From Aeromicrobium duanguangcaii (GTDB taxonomy: Bacteria > Actinomycetota > Actinomycetes > Propionibacteriales > Nocardioidaceae): DNA of 64,000 bases. Positions 15,558-24,245 of the stretch are shown here, piece by piece (the first letter of the stretch is position 1; the number at the start of each line of letters is the position of its first letter). The notes beneath the pieces were generated by a model that had not been told where the DNA came from, did not search any database, and saw only the letters and a list, made by a program, of their open reading frames with translations. A program made the position numbers and the translations under genes. The stretch covers positions 2,418,001 to 2,482,000 of the forward strand of contig NZ_CP101990.1 in NCBI RefSeq assembly GCF_024508295.1, read 5' to 3'.

Positions 15558-15787
15558 GGGTTTTCTCCTCTGTGTCGTGGTGAACTCGCATACTGCGAAG
15601 TCCCTAATAGCGAAACTAATGGGACAGGGGTGTCACGGGTAGCCTTTTGTGAAAAGAACCAACTAAAGCGAACAAAATGATCCGATGGGACTAGCGACAC
15701 GCCTGTGACTCATGAGTTTTTGCGCGGGATCGACATGGGAGCCCCCTCGGGCGGGGCCCGATGGCTCTCCGCACCAGGCCAGGCGAC

Positions 15788-15952
15788 CTAGAGAAGCGCC
15801 CCGAGGTCCCGCCAGCTGGCGGCCAGCGACTCGCCGAACATCGCGATGACTCCGACCAGGACGACGGCGACGCCAGAGATCAACAGCGCGTACTCCGTGG
15901 CACTCGCTCCCCGGTCGAGCGAGCGGGACGCGATCCAGTGCTGCAGTCTCAC
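15788..15952 (-). CDS. flp: Second Flp-type pilin (small gene)
   Basis: A 54-residue gene that is easily missed. It starts at a GTG with a perfect AAGGAGG 4 nt upstream. The product has the prepilin junction DRG|ASATEYALLISG, with Glu +5 and Tyr +6, a hydrophobic helix (VAVVLVGVIAMFG) and a short tail ending WRDLGALL. It is shorter than Flp1 and lacks its Gly-rich end. It is the first gene of the minus-strand Tad cluster, 230 bp ahead of flp1. It may be a minor or alternative subunit. A TAACTT box at 16018-16023 (minus strand) is a possible -10 for it. Confidence 0.85.
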   Translation of the reverse strand: MRLQHWIASRSLDRGASATEYALLISGVAVVLVGVIAMFGESLAASWRDLGALL

Positions 15953-16113
15953 GGCGCCTCCTTACGAGGACGATTCCGCCCGAGGGCTCCACATGAACCA
16001 GCGTGGCGGATGAGGATGAAGTTACTGCACCTTCGTCCCCCCGAGGTACGAATCGCGGCAACGCGCGACCCCGCGCCACCGGCGGTATGACGGAGGGCGG
16101 GCACACTGGACTC

Positions 16114-17136
16114 ATGACCTCCCCGACTGACTCGGCCGTCGCCGTCTACCTGGACTTCGACAACATCGTGATCTCGCGGTACGACCAGGTGCACGGCAAA
16201 CAGGCCTTCTGGAAGGACCGCGACGCCGGCTTCGACGAGGCCAAGCTGCGGCAGGCCGAGATCGACGTCCACGCGATCCTCGACTACGCGTCCTCCTTCG
16301 GCCGGCTGGCGCTGACGCGGGCCTACGCGGACTGGTCGATGCCCTTCAACGTGCGGTACAAGAAGCAGCTCGTCGACCGGGCGATCGATCTGGTCCAGCT
16401 GTTCCCCGCCTCCGGCTCGAAGAACGGCGCCGACATCCGGCTGGCCGTCGACGCCCTCGAGGACATGGGCCGCATGCCCCAGGTCGGCACGGTCGTGCTC
16501 GCCGCGGGCGACTCCGACTACATCCCGCTGGCCCAGCGGCTCAAGCGCATGGGCCGCTACGTCGTGGCCGTCGGCGTCGCCGGCGCCACCAGCCGCTCGC
16601 TGGCAGCGGCCTGTGACGAGCTGCTGACGTACGACAACCTCCCGGGCCTGACACAGAACGGCGACGACGAGGAGGTCGAGCAGGCCTCGCCCCGCGCGCC
16701 GAAGAAGTCGGCCCGCCGCGGCACGCGCAAGAGCGGGAGCCCCAAGACCGAGACCGAGACCGAGACCGAGGCTTCGGCCGAGACCTCGAAGTCCACGAAG
16801 TCCATCGAGATCCCGGTGTCCACCGAGCCCATGCTCCAGCCCATCTTCGTCCCGGCCGGCGGCACGCAGGACGACGAGGACGACGAGCAGGCCCTGGCTC
16901 GTCAGGCCACCCGGCTGCTGCTGCGCGCCCTGCGCCTGCTGGGCGAGAAGGACCCCGAGGAGGAGTGGACCCACTCGGGCACCGTCAAGAGCCAGATGAA
17001 GCGCATGGACTCCTCGTTCAACGAGAAAGAGCTGGGATTCAAGACGTTCACCGACTTTCTCAAGTCGCGTAACTCGGTCGTCGAGGTCGATGAGGACAAC
17101 CAGACGCGCAAGGTTCGGCTACGTCCGGGGCACTGA
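16114..17136 (+). CDS. NYN-domain RNase with C-terminal LOTUS/OST-HTH domain
   Basis: A 340-residue predicted RNA-processing protein. The N-terminal NYN (PIN-like) nuclease domain has the acidic signature YLDFDNI (about 10-16), GADIRLAVDALE and AAGDSDYIPLA, the latter providing the metal-binding aspartates. A charged linker with a TET repeat (about 205-235) follows. The C-terminal ~80 residues (LLLRALRLLGEKDPEEEW ... FTDFLKS) match the OST-HTH/LOTUS RNA-binding fold. The ATG at 16114 is chosen because a CACACT box lies 6 nt before it; an ATG at 16087 is possible. The target RNA is unknown. It is divergent from the Tad operon. Confidence 0.85.
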   Translation: MTSPTDSAVAVYLDFDNIVISRYDQVHGKQAFWKDRDAGFDEAKLRQAEIDVHAILDYASSFGRLALTRAYADWSMPFNVRYKKQLVDRAIDLVQLFPASGSKNGADIRLAVDALEDMGRMPQVGTVVLAAGDSDYIPLAQRLKRMGRYVVAVGVAGATSRSLAAACDELLTYDNLPGLTQNGDDEEVEQASPRAPKKSARRGTRKSGSPKTETETETEASAETSKSTKSIEIPVSTEPMLQPIFVPAGGTQDDEDDEQALARQATRLLLRALRLLGEKDPEEEWTHSGTVKSQMKRMDSSFNEKELGFKTFTDFLKSRNSVVEVDEDNQTRKVRLRPGH

Positions 17137-17161
17137 TTTGGTGCTTTCGGGTGTCGTGCAG

Positions 17162-17316
17162 TAGAGTCAATCTTGTTGTTGCATGGCATGACTCGGCAGA
17201 TTGATGGTCGAGCCTCGTTTGAGGCTGTTCGGTTTTCTCTTTGGTTCGAAGTGACGCGTGACATCTAGTTAGTCGCACGCGATTCACGAGTGCGCATTAC
17301 CTCCCAAGGAGACAGC
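17162..17316 (+). promoter_or_regulatory. Promoter and long 5' leader of the cold-shock gene
   Basis: TAGAGT at 17162-17167 is a good -10 candidate, giving a leader of about 145 nt, as usual for cold-shock mRNAs. The leader is AT-richer than its surroundings and holds a small hairpin (AGCCTC-GTTT-GAGGCT, 17211-17226). AAGGAG at 17306-17311 is the ribosome-binding site. Confidence 0.5.
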
Positions 17317-17520
17317 ATGGCTACCGGAACTGTGAAGTGGTTCAACTCTGAAAAGGGCTTCGGCTTCATCGCGCCCGACGACGGCGGCGAGGACCTGTTC
17401 GCGCACTTCAGCGAGATCCAGGGCAACGGCTACCGTTCGCTCGAGGACAACCAGAAGGTCGAGTTCGAGGTGACGCAGGGCCAGAAGGGCCTGCAGGCCG
17501 CCAAGATCCGCGCGATCTGA
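17317..17520 (+). CDS. cspA: Cold-shock domain protein (CspA family)
   Basis: A 67-residue single cold-shock domain that binds single-stranded RNA and DNA. It carries both RNA-binding motifs, KGFGFI (RNP1, residues 16-21) and DLFAHF (RNP2, about 29-34), and the [14 protein letters not shown] block. It is preceded by a long leader and ends at a strong terminator, so it is monocistronic. Codon use looks optimised, in line with high expression. Confidence 0.95.
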   Translation: MATGTVKWFNSEKGFGFIAPDDGGEDLFAHFSEIQGNGYRSLEDNQKVEFEVTQGQKGLQAAKIRAI

Positions 17521-17545
17521 GTTTTCTCAACAACACGAGAACTCC

Positions 17546-17577
17546 GAGAAAGCCCCCGCTTCGGCGGGGGCTTTCTC
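17546..17577. terminator. Bidirectional terminator after cspA
   Basis: GAGAAAGCCCCCGC-TTCG-GCGGGGGCTTTCTC: a 14-bp stem with a TTCG tetraloop and A/T flanks on both sides, between the convergent cspA and MBL genes. Confidence 0.92.
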
Positions 17578-17605
17578 CATGTCCGGCCACCTTCGGCCCC
17601 AGGCA

Positions 17606-18394
17606 TCAGAGCGTGACGACCTGACCGTCGCGTCCGGTCTCCATCCCCAACATCGCCAGCCGCGCCTCGACGTCGGGCGCGTTGTAGTGGCTCAGGTGCA
17701 CGGCGATCACCCGAGTCCGCTCGTCCACCGCCCCGCTGCCCCGCAGGTCCGCGACCGCCTGCTCGAAGGTCTCGATCCCCAGGTGACGCTCCCCCGCCAG
17801 GTCGAGCCGGTCGCCGAAGGTCTGCTCCAGCAGCACCAGATCCAGCCGGCTCGCGCCGATCTGCTCCATCGCACCGGGTGCCCACGGGCCCGTGTCGCAG
17901 GCATAGAGCACCGAGCGCTCGTCACTGTCGATCCGGTAGAGCACGGTCTCCCCCAAGGCCTCATGGGCGGCTCGCACGACGGTGACACGATGCGCGGCGG
18001 CCGTGAAGATGTCGCCAGCCGTCACCGGCACCAGGCGCACCGAGGTCTGGTCCGGGGCCAGCCAGTCACGACAGCGGTCGATGGCCGGCGCCGGCCCGTA
18101 GACCGTCAGCGGGCGGTCGTCGACCCAGCTGCGGTGCAGCAGGAACGCCGGGTCCAGGTGATCGCTGTGGGCATGGGAGATCAGCACCGTGTCGACGTCG
18201 ACCAGGTCGACGCCCGCGCGCAGGGCCTGGCGCGGAGCCTCCGGGCCGGGATCGATCCAGATCCGCCCGTCGAGCAGCACGCTGGTCGGGGTGCGGATGA
18301 CGCCCTCGGCCAGCATCGTCACGCAGGAGTCGCACCGGCAGAAGGGCGTCGGCCATCCGTCGGCCGACCCGGTCCCCAGCAGCAATGCCTCCAC
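17606..18394 (-). CDS. MBL-fold metallo-hydrolase (PhnP/RNase Z-like)
   Basis: A 262-residue metallo-beta-lactamase-fold hydrolase. The metal site HAHSDHLD is at about 74-81 and further ligands appear in VVRAAHE, YACDTGP and VHLSHYN. The N-terminus (LLLGTGSADGWP, then CRCDSC) resembles PhnP-type phosphodiesterases, which act on cyclic phosphate esters; the CxCxxC may bind an additional zinc. The true substrate is unknown. The start is a GTG with TACCGT 7 nt before it, suggesting a leaderless mRNA. Confidence 0.78.
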   Translation of the reverse strand: MEALLLGTGSADGWPTPFCRCDSCVTMLAEGVIRTPTSVLLDGRIWIDPGPEAPRQALRAGVDLVDVDTVLISHAHSDHLDPAFLLHRSWVDDRPLTVYGPAPAIDRCRDWLAPDQTSVRLVPVTAGDIFTAAAHRVTVVRAAHEALGETVLYRIDSDERSVLYACDTGPWAPGAMEQIGASRLDLVLLEQTFGDRLDLAGERHLGIETFEQAVADLRGSGAVDERTRVIAVHLSHYNAPDVEARLAMLGMETGRDGQVVTL

Positions 18395-18436
18395 GCTCCG
18401 AACGGTAACGGGTGCGCAGGGACCCGACGACTCCGC

Positions 18437-18838
18437 TCAGTCGTGCGCGGGGGCCTCGCCGCGCAGACCGCGTGAGGACATGACCTTCTCGGGCGTGATG
18501 GCGATGACGACGCGGTTCGGGTTCTCGGCCGGCGGCCGGTAGCGCTCGGCGTACAGCCGCTCGGCCAGCGAGATCGACTCGCGGTCACGCAGCACCTGCG
18601 CCGAGCCCGCGATGCTGAGCCACTGCGGACCAACCACCTGAGCCACGGTCGCCCGCGAGTCGCGCTCGATGTTGCGCACCTTCTGGCTGCCGTCCATCGT
18701 CGTGATCCGCACGATCCCCTCGAAGACCGTGAAACCCACGGCGACCACGTGGATCCGGCCACCGGGGCCGATCGTCGACAGGGTCGCCAAGTGGCGATCG
18801 GTCAGGAAGTCGCCCTCGGGCAGCCAGATGTCGGTCAT
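18437..18838 (-). CDS. PPOX-class F420- or FMN-dependent oxidoreductase
   Basis: A 133-residue split-barrel flavin/deazaflavin-binding protein. The FLTDRHLATLSTIGPGGRIHV start, the IVRITTMDGSQKVRN strand-loop and the QWLSIAGSAQVLRD block match the small actinobacterial F420-dependent family around Rv1155. Such proteins bind F420 or reduce small substrates with it. Presence of F420 pathway genes 8 kb away supports, but does not prove, F420 use. The ATG at 18838 is preceded by CATGAT at 6 nt; longer frames upstream are not supported. Confidence 0.75.
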   Translation of the reverse strand: MTDIWLPEGDFLTDRHLATLSTIGPGGRIHVVAVGFTVFEGIVRITTMDGSQKVRNIERDSRATVAQVVGPQWLSIAGSAQVLRDRESISLAERLYAERYRPPAENPNRVVIAITPEKVMSSRGLRGEAPAHD

Positions 18839-18887
18839 GGCCCCATCATGGCGAAGGTCACCCCACCGGACCTCTGGAGGCTGCTCG

Positions 18888-18893
18888 TAGAGT
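18888..18893 (+). promoter_or_regulatory. -10 box (TAGAGT) for leaderless OYE mRNA
   Basis: TAGAGT ends 6 nt before the GTG at 18900, so the transcript should begin at the start codon. Confidence 0.5.
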
Positions 18894-18899
18894 GACGGG

Positions 18900-19985
18900 G
18901 TGCCGACCTCAGCCGTCTCTCTGACCACTGCTCTCGAACTCCCTCACGGACCTGCGTGGCCCAACCGCTGGACGCTCGCTCCGCTGACGAACAAGCAGAG
19001 CCACGCCGACGGGACCCTGTCGGCGGACGAGCACGAGTGGCTCGTCGCGCGTGCTCGCGGCGGGTTCGGCCTGGTCATGACCGCGGCCGCGTACGTCTCC
19101 CCCGAGGGTCAGGCCTGGCAGGGCCAGCTGGGCATCAGCGACACGCGCCACGAGGAGGGCCTGCGCCGCCTGGCCGACGCTATCCGCGACGCCGGCGCGG
19201 TCTCGTCGGTGCAGCTGCACCACGGCGGGATGCGCGCCGACTCGACGGTCACGGGAATGGCGACGGTCGCCCCGTGGGCGGACCCCGACCGGGGCGTGGA
19301 GGAGCTGTCGACGAGCGACGTCAAGCGCGTCATCGACGACTTCGTCGCCGCGGCAGTCCGCGCCGAGCGCACCGGCTTCGACGGCGTCGAGATCCACGGC
19401 GCCCACGGCTACGTGCTGTGCCAGTTCCTCGACACCCGCAAGAACCACCGGACGGACGAGTTCGGCGGATCGCTCGAGAACCGCAGTCGCGCGCTGCGCG
19501 AGGTGCTCACCGGCATCCGCGCGGCGACCGGACCCGACTTCCAGGTGGGCGTGCGCGTCTCCCCCGAGGGCTACGGCATGCAGGTCGACGACGCCACGAC
19601 ACTCGTCGAGCAGCTGCTGGCGTCCGGCGAGGCCGACTACGTGGACCTGTCGCTGTGGGACGTGGCGAAGGCGCCCCGGAACACCGAGCTCGACGGGCTC
19701 CTGATCGACCGCTTCATGGACCTGCCGCGGCACGGTACGGCTCTGGGCGTCGCCGGCAAGATCCTGTCGGCGAAGGACGCCACCTGGTGCCTGGAGCGCG
19801 GGGCCGACTTCGTCACCGTCGGCACGGCCGCGATCATCCACCACGACCTGCCGCAGCGGGTCGCGGCCGATCCCGACTTCGTGAGCGATCCGCAGCCGTT
19901 CAGCCGCGAGCGCCTCGAGGCCGAGCACCTGGGCGCCGCGTTCATCGACTACCTCGCCGACGGCTGGGACGACTTCGTCGCCTGA
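18900..19985 (+). CDS. Old Yellow Enzyme-type NADH:flavin oxidoreductase
   Basis: A 361-residue FMN TIM-barrel ene-reductase. Recognisable blocks are LAPLTNKQSHADG near the start, SVQLHHGG (about 101-108), FDGVEIHGAHGYVLCQFL (about 160-177), the NHRTDEFGGSLENR segment and the C-terminal phosphate-binding ADFVTVGTAAI. These enzymes reduce activated C=C bonds of enones, using NAD(P)H. The gene is divergent from the PPOX protein and ends at a terminator shared with ssrA. Confidence 0.85.
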   Translation: MPTSAVSLTTALELPHGPAWPNRWTLAPLTNKQSHADGTLSADEHEWLVARARGGFGLVMTAAAYVSPEGQAWQGQLGISDTRHEEGLRRLADAIRDAGAVSSVQLHHGGMRADSTVTGMATVAPWADPDRGVEELSTSDVKRVIDDFVAAAVRAERTGFDGVEIHGAHGYVLCQFLDTRKNHRTDEFGGSLENRSRALREVLTGIRAATGPDFQVGVRVSPEGYGMQVDDATTLVEQLLASGEADYVDLSLWDVAKAPRNTELDGLLIDRFMDLPRHGTALGVAGKILSAKDATWCLERGADFVTVGTAAIIHHDLPQRVAADPDFVSDPQPFSRERLEAEHLGAAFIDYLADGWDDFVA

Positions 19986-20003
19986 GCGGCAGCGGACATG
20001 ACA

Positions 20004-20033
20004 CAGGGCCACCCCGCGAACGGGGTGGCCCTG
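20004..20033. terminator. Bidirectional terminator between the OYE gene and ssrA
   Basis: CAGGGCCACCCCG-CGAA-CGGGGTGGCCCTG, a perfect 13-bp stem with a 4-nt loop. It serves the OYE gene on plus and tmRNA on minus. Confidence 0.88.
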
Positions 20034-20052
20034 AGGTCCATGAGGGCTGGGC

Positions 20053-20424
20053 TGGTGGAGCTGCCGGGAATCGAACCCGGGTCCTCTGGCGCTGAGACAG
20101 GTCTTCTCCGGGTGCAGTTCGTCTGTCGCTTTTCTCAGCCCCGGTGCTCGGACGAACGCGTCACCGACAGGCTCAGCAGCGGAAAAAGTCCCGATCCGAC
20201 CCCGCTACACGGTCAGATCAGCAAGTCCTCTGAATGAGGTGGACAATCCGGGACGAGGACATTCCCGGGCCCACCCTTCGCGAGTCGCCTCAGGCGGCGA
20301 GGGCGAAGTCAGTGCGATTGGAATCGGCACTTATTGGTGTGCAACGAACGTTTGAGAGTTGACGTTGCCTTCTCTACCCGCTTCTCCTGAAATCGAACGA
20401 CCAAAGTCGAAACCGATCAGCCCC
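20053..20424 (-). ncRNA. ssrA: Transfer-messenger RNA (tmRNA)
   Basis: A 372-nt RNA that frees stalled ribosomes together with SmpB. The 5' end GGGGCTGATCGG and the 3' end, a T arm (GGGTTCGATTCCC) followed by GCAGCTCCACCA, form the alanyl-tRNA-like domain. The internal frame at 20328-20290 (GCC resume codon to TGA) encodes the degradation tag ADSNRTDFALAA, similar to the mycobacterial tag in its ADS start and in the ALAA end. smpB lies 0.9 kb upstream on the same strand, with an amidohydrolase between them. Confidence 0.97.
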
Positions 20425-20502
20425 TCTGGAATTGTCAACCGCCGGCGGACCGGCGTCATCAGGGTACAACGTCGTGGCGACGAAATGATTCCCCGAGCCA
20501 GT

Positions 20503-21369
20503 TCACTCGCCCAGCAGGGCGGCTCCGTTGTCCCACAGCACGGCCCGCATCCAGTCGTCGCCCAGCCCCAGGCGGTCGAGCGCCTCGACCTGATGGGCGT
20601 ACGGATACGGGATGTTCGGGAAGTCGCTGCCGAAGACGATCCGGTCCTGCAGGGCCAGCAGGCGCTGCGGATCCACCGGCGGCCGGTCGGGGAAGAAGTC
20701 GACGAACGTCATGGTCGTGTCGAGCCTGACGTTCGGGTACTGCTCGGCCAGGTCGCAGAAGGCGTCGACCTCGGGCATGCCGAGGTGGGCGATCACCAGC
20801 GGCAGCCGCGGGAAGCGCCGCAGCACCTCTGCCACCCCCTGAGGGCCGGTGTGCGGGCCGGGCATGGGGCCCGAGCCGGCATGCAGCACGACCGGGACCT
20901 GCGCCTCCTCGATCGCCGCCCAGACCGGATCGAGCAGCGGGTCGTCGGCGGCGAACTCCCCCACCTGCAGGTGCGCCTTGAAGACCCGCACCCCGTCGGC
21001 GATCGCCGCGGGCACGTACTCGGCCGCCTCGGGCTCGGGAAAGAACGTCGCCGAGCGCACCGAGTCGGGCACCCGCTCGGCGAAGCCGGCCAGCCACTCG
21101 TTCATGAAGGGGGCCACGCCGGGCTTGTGCGCGTAGGACAGGGCCGTGAAGCGCCGGACGCCCAGAGCACGCAGGGTCTCGACCCGCTCCTCGTCGCTGG
21201 TCCGGTAGTGGATCGGCCAGGGGCGACCCAGTTTGGGACCGGCGGCGTCGAAGTACGCCCAGACCTTCGCCAGCACCTGCGGCGCCATGAAGTGCACGTG
21301 GACGTCGACGACCCCGGGCACGCCCAGCCGCTCGAGGTACGCGGCGAGGTCGGCGTCCTGCCAGGTCAT
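20503..21369 (-). CDS. Amidohydrolase family protein (ACMSD-like TIM barrel)
   Basis: A 288-residue amidohydrolase-2 type metal-dependent enzyme. The first metal motif is VVDVHVHF (about 20-27), followed by [19 protein letters not shown] and the final [12 protein letters not shown] aspartate. The family covers decarboxylases and lactone or amide hydrolases; the substrate cannot be predicted. Its ATG overlaps the smpB stop (ATGA), so it is translated with smpB, a pairing that recurs in actinobacteria without a known functional reason. Confidence 0.82.
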   Translation of the reverse strand: MTWQDADLAAYLERLGVPGVVDVHVHFMAPQVLAKVWAYFDAAGPKLGRPWPIHYRTSDEERVETLRALGVRRFTALSYAHKPGVAPFMNEWLAGFAERVPDSVRSATFFPEPEAAEYVPAAIADGVRVFKAHLQVGEFAADDPLLDPVWAAIEEAQVPVVLHAGSGPMPGPHTGPQGVAEVLRRFPRLPLVIAHLGMPEVDAFCDLAEQYPNVRLDTTMTFVDFFPDRPPVDPQRLLALQDRIVFGSDFPNIPYPYAHQVEALDRLGLGDDWMRAVLWDNGAALLGE

Positions 21370-21839
21370 ATGCCCTTGAGGCGCCTGCCCACCTCGCGCT
21401 CGGCCTCACGCGAGGCCTGACGCTCGGCGAGGGCGTGACGCTTGTCGTACTCCTTCTTGCCGCGCGCGAGCGCGATCTCGACCTTGGCCCGGCCGTCCTT
21501 GAAGTACAGGCTCAGCGGCACGATCGTCAGGCCCTTGGCCTGCGTGCGGTGTTCGATCTTCTCGATCTCGTGACGGTTGAGCAGCATCTTGCGACGCCGG
21601 CGGGTCTCGTGGTTGGTCCACGTTCCGTTGTCGTACTGCGGGATGTGGACCTGCAACAGCCACGCCTCACCGCGGTCGATCTCACCGAAGCCGTCGACGA
21701 GCGAGGCACGACCCTGACGCAACGACTTGACCTCGGTGCCGGTCAGGACGAGCCCGGCCTCGTAGGTGTCCTCGATGTGATAGTCGTGCCGCGCCTTCTT
21801 GTTCTGCGCGATCATCTTGCGACCGGTCTCCTTGGCCAT
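21366..21839 (-). CDS. smpB: SsrA-binding protein SmpB
   Basis: A 157-residue tmRNA-binding protein needed for trans-translation. It has [29 protein letters not shown] at the start of the OB-fold-like core, with the [23 protein letters not shown] surface and the basic C-terminal tail ([21 protein letters not shown]) that enters the mRNA channel. It sits in the ftsE-ftsX-peptidase-smpB order. CAGAAT 6 nt upstream of the ATG is a possible -10. Confidence 0.97.
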   Translation of the reverse strand: MAKETGRKMIAQNKKARHDYHIEDTYEAGLVLTGTEVKSLRQGRASLVDGFGEIDRGEAWLLQVHIPQYDNGTWTNHETRRRRKMLLNRHEIEKIEHRTQAKGLTIVPLSLYFKDGRAKVEIALARGKKEYDKRHALAERQASREAEREVGRRLKGI

Positions 21840-21873
21840 TCGACCATTCTGTCAGGTCGGGGCCAGTGAGGCG

Positions 21874-23214
21874 TCAGAGCCAGTTCATCGGCTGCGTCGT
21901 GCGGCCGTTGACCAGCACCATGAAGTGCAGGTGGCAGCCGGTCGAGTAGCCGGTGGACCCGACGTACCCGATGATGTCGCCCCGGCTCACCTTCGCGCCG
22001 GTGCTCTTGGCATAGCGCGAGAGGTGGTTGTAGGTCGTGATGACGCTGACGCCGCGCTTGACCCCGTTGTTGAGGATGACGCGGTTGCCGTAGCCGCCGT
22101 TGTAGTACTGCGACACGATCCGGCCACCCGCGGCCGCGCGGATCGGGACGCCGCAGCCGACACCGAAGTCGGTGCCGTCGTGCAGCTTGTAGACGCCCGT
22201 GATGGGGTGCCGGCGCATGCCGTACGGCGAGGTGATCGGGCCGGAAACGGGGCGACTCAACGCGCCGCCGGAGTCACCGGTACCGGAGCCGCCGCCTCCG
22301 CCACTGTTGCTGGAGCCACCACCTGCACCGCCGCCTCCGTTGCCCTTGTTCTTCTTGCGGGCGCGGGCCGCGGCCGCCGCAGCGGCCGCCAGCTCCTTGC
22401 GGACGATGTCGGCCAGCTGGTTCTCGAGGCGGACGCGGTCGGCCTCGAGCTCGGCCTGGAGCTTGAGGTCCTCGGCCAGGGTGGCGTCGGCGGTGCGCTT
22501 GGCGCCGGCGCGTGCCGACACCAGCTTGGCGACCGAGGCGGCCTGCGCCTGGGCCTGGGCGGTCAGCTCCTGCATCTGGACCACGACGGCCTCGGCCTGT
22601 CGCTTCTGGTCGGCGACCTGGTCGCGCAACCGCTCGACCTTGTCGCGCTCGATCCCCAGCATGACCTCGGAGGCGGCCAGCTCCTGCATGACCGCGACCT
22701 GCGCGTCGCCGATGGAGGTCTTCGCGCTCATCTGCTCGGAGAACAGGCCCGGATCAGCACCGCGCAGCAGGTCGCCGAAGGCCTTGAGGCCCGCGTCGCC
22801 GGCCATGACCGATTCCACGGCGAACGACTCGACGGCGCCGCGCGACTGCTTGAGCTCCTTCTCGGCGGCCTCGAGGCGCGCCTCGGCGGCCTGCAGCTCG
22901 GCCTCGGCCTTGTCCAGCTCGGCGCGCAGGCGGGCGTCCTCGGCCTGGGCGACGGCGAGCCTGCCGCGCGTCTGGCCCAGCTTCGTCTCGGCGGCCGACA
23001 GGCGGGCGGAGGCCCGTTCGAGCTCGCGCTTGGCATCGCGAGCGGCCTTCGTGGACTCCTGGACCTCGTCCTGGGCGTCCTTGAGCCTCTGCCTGTTCTC
23101 GCGCTGCTCGCGCTTGACGTCGTCCTTCTCGTCACTGAACGTGGGCGCGCTCAAGCCGGCCACCAGCGCGATGCTGAGGGCCAGGGCGAGCAGGGTCTTG
23201 CGCATTCTCGTCAT
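21874..23214 (-). CDS. EnvC-like M23 peptidase with long coiled coil
   Basis: A 446-residue exported cell-wall protein. A signal peptide (KTLLALALSIALVAGLSAP) precedes about 250 residues of coiled coil rich in Ala, Glu, Lys and Arg (about 30-285), then a low-complexity Gly/Ser linker (about 293-318) and a C-terminal M23 domain. The zinc motifs are present: HDGTDFGV (H...D) and CHLHFMV (HxH), so it is probably an active endopeptidase, unlike degenerate EnvC. Location directly downstream of ftsEX suggests that FtsX controls it during septal wall splitting. Confidence 0.85.
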   Translation of the reverse strand: MTRMRKTLLALALSIALVAGLSAPTFSDEKDDVKREQRENRQRLKDAQDEVQESTKAARDAKRELERASARLSAAETKLGQTRGRLAVAQAEDARLRAELDKAEAELQAAEARLEAAEKELKQSRGAVESFAVESVMAGDAGLKAFGDLLRGADPGLFSEQMSAKTSIGDAQVAVMQELAASEVMLGIERDKVERLRDQVADQKRQAEAVVVQMQELTAQAQAQAASVAKLVSARAGAKRTADATLAEDLKLQAELEADRVRLENQLADIVRKELAAAAAAAARARKKNKGNGGGGAGGGSSNSGGGGGSGTGDSGGALSRPVSGPITSPYGMRRHPITGVYKLHDGTDFGVGCGVPIRAAAGGRIVSQYYNGGYGNRVILNNGVKRGVSVITTYNHLSRYAKSTGAKVSRGDIIGYVGSTGYSTGCHLHFMVLVNGRTTQPMNWL

Positions 23215-23325
23215 GGTCTCGAATCCGGGGAAGTGTCCGCAGGGGACGGAATCGTGCGAACTGACGTCAGCGACTCTACGGCAGAGGTTGAGGGTTTGAG
23301 CTCAGCGCCGCGCCCCCGCGTGTCC

Positions 23326-24240
23326 TCAGACGTCGAGGTACTTGCGTGTCATGACGAAGGTCGGCACCAGGGCCAGGAGCAGGGCCAGCACGGTCGTCAT
23401 GCCCATGACCAGGAAGGCGTCCTCCCAGCGCACCCACGTCGTGATCCGACCCAGCGTGTCACGCAGGTAGCCGTAGACGACGAAGTGCATGAACGCCGCC
23501 ATGCCGCCGGCGGCCAGGGCCGCCGAGATGATCGCGGCCACGAGGGACTCGAGCACGAAGGGTGCCTGGATGTGCCAACTGGACGCGCCGACCAGGCGCA
23601 TGATGCCGATCTCGCGACGTCGGGCGAATGCCGTCATGCGGATCGTGTTCGAGACCTGCAGGATCGCCGCGATGATCAGCAGTCCGGCCGTGGCCAGCGC
23701 CGCCCACTGCATCTTGTCGAGCATCTCGAACAGCGGTCCGAGCAGGTCGCGCAGCGAGTTGACGTTGCCCACGCCGTCCATGCCCGAGACCTCGCTGACC
23801 ACGCCGTCGAACTGCTGCGGGTCCTTCAGGGTCACGAAGTAGGACTCGGGGAACGAGTCGACACCGAGGGTCTCGAGCTGCTTGCGACCCGTGTCGGTCT
23901 GGCCGAGCAGCTCGCGCGCCTGGGCGAAGTTCTCCTCGGGGGTGCGCACCTCGAAGGTCTTGACCTCGGGGTTGTCGCGCAGCGCGGTCTGCACGGCCTG
24001 CTTCTGCTCGTCGGTGGCCACACCGCCGACGCACGTGGCGGCCGGCGAGTTCTTGGTGCAGAGGTTGACCTGCAGCTGGAGCCGGTCGCCGAAGTACTGC
24101 TCGGTGCGCTCGGCCTGGGCCTGGATCAGCAGACCCAGGGACGCCAGCAGCAGCGACACGCTCATGGTGACGATCAACGAGATCGTCATGGAGGTGTTGC
24201 GCGTCAGGCTCGCGCGCAGTTCGTTGAGGATCGCTCGCAT
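23326..24240 (-). CDS. ftsX: Cell division protein FtsX
   Basis: A 304-residue membrane subunit of the FtsEX complex. It has an N-terminal helix (SMTISLIVTMSVSLLLASLGLLI), an extracellular loop of about 110 residues containing a likely disulfide pair (NLCTKNSPAATC), and three C-terminal membrane segments with the conserved RREIGIMRLVGASSWHIQAPF motif. FtsEX transmits cytoplasmic ATP hydrolysis to a wall hydrolase, here most likely the adjacent M23 protein. It begins 5 nt after ftsE. Confidence 0.95.
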   Translation of the reverse strand: MRAILNELRASLTRNTSMTISLIVTMSVSLLLASLGLLIQAQAERTEQYFGDRLQLQVNLCTKNSPAATCVGGVATDEQKQAVQTALRDNPEVKTFEVRTPEENFAQARELLGQTDTGRKQLETLGVDSFPESYFVTLKDPQQFDGVVSEVSGMDGVGNVNSLRDLLGPLFEMLDKMQWAALATAGLLIIAAILQVSNTIRMTAFARRREIGIMRLVGASSWHIQAPFVLESLVAAIISAALAAGGMAAFMHFVVYGYLRDTLGRITTWVRWEDAFLVMGMTTVLALLLALVPTFVMTRKYLDV

Positions 24241-24245
24241 GGGTC

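Noticed and set aside
16681..16800. Short tandem repeats (TET) in the NYN gene as a CRISPR or phase-variable repeat
   Set aside because: Only a few ACCGAG units inside a linker; too short for an array and in frame.
20053..20100. A separate tRNA gene (T-arm and CCA end visible)
   Set aside because: These belong to the tRNA-like domain of tmRNA; the pairing 5' end is at 20424.
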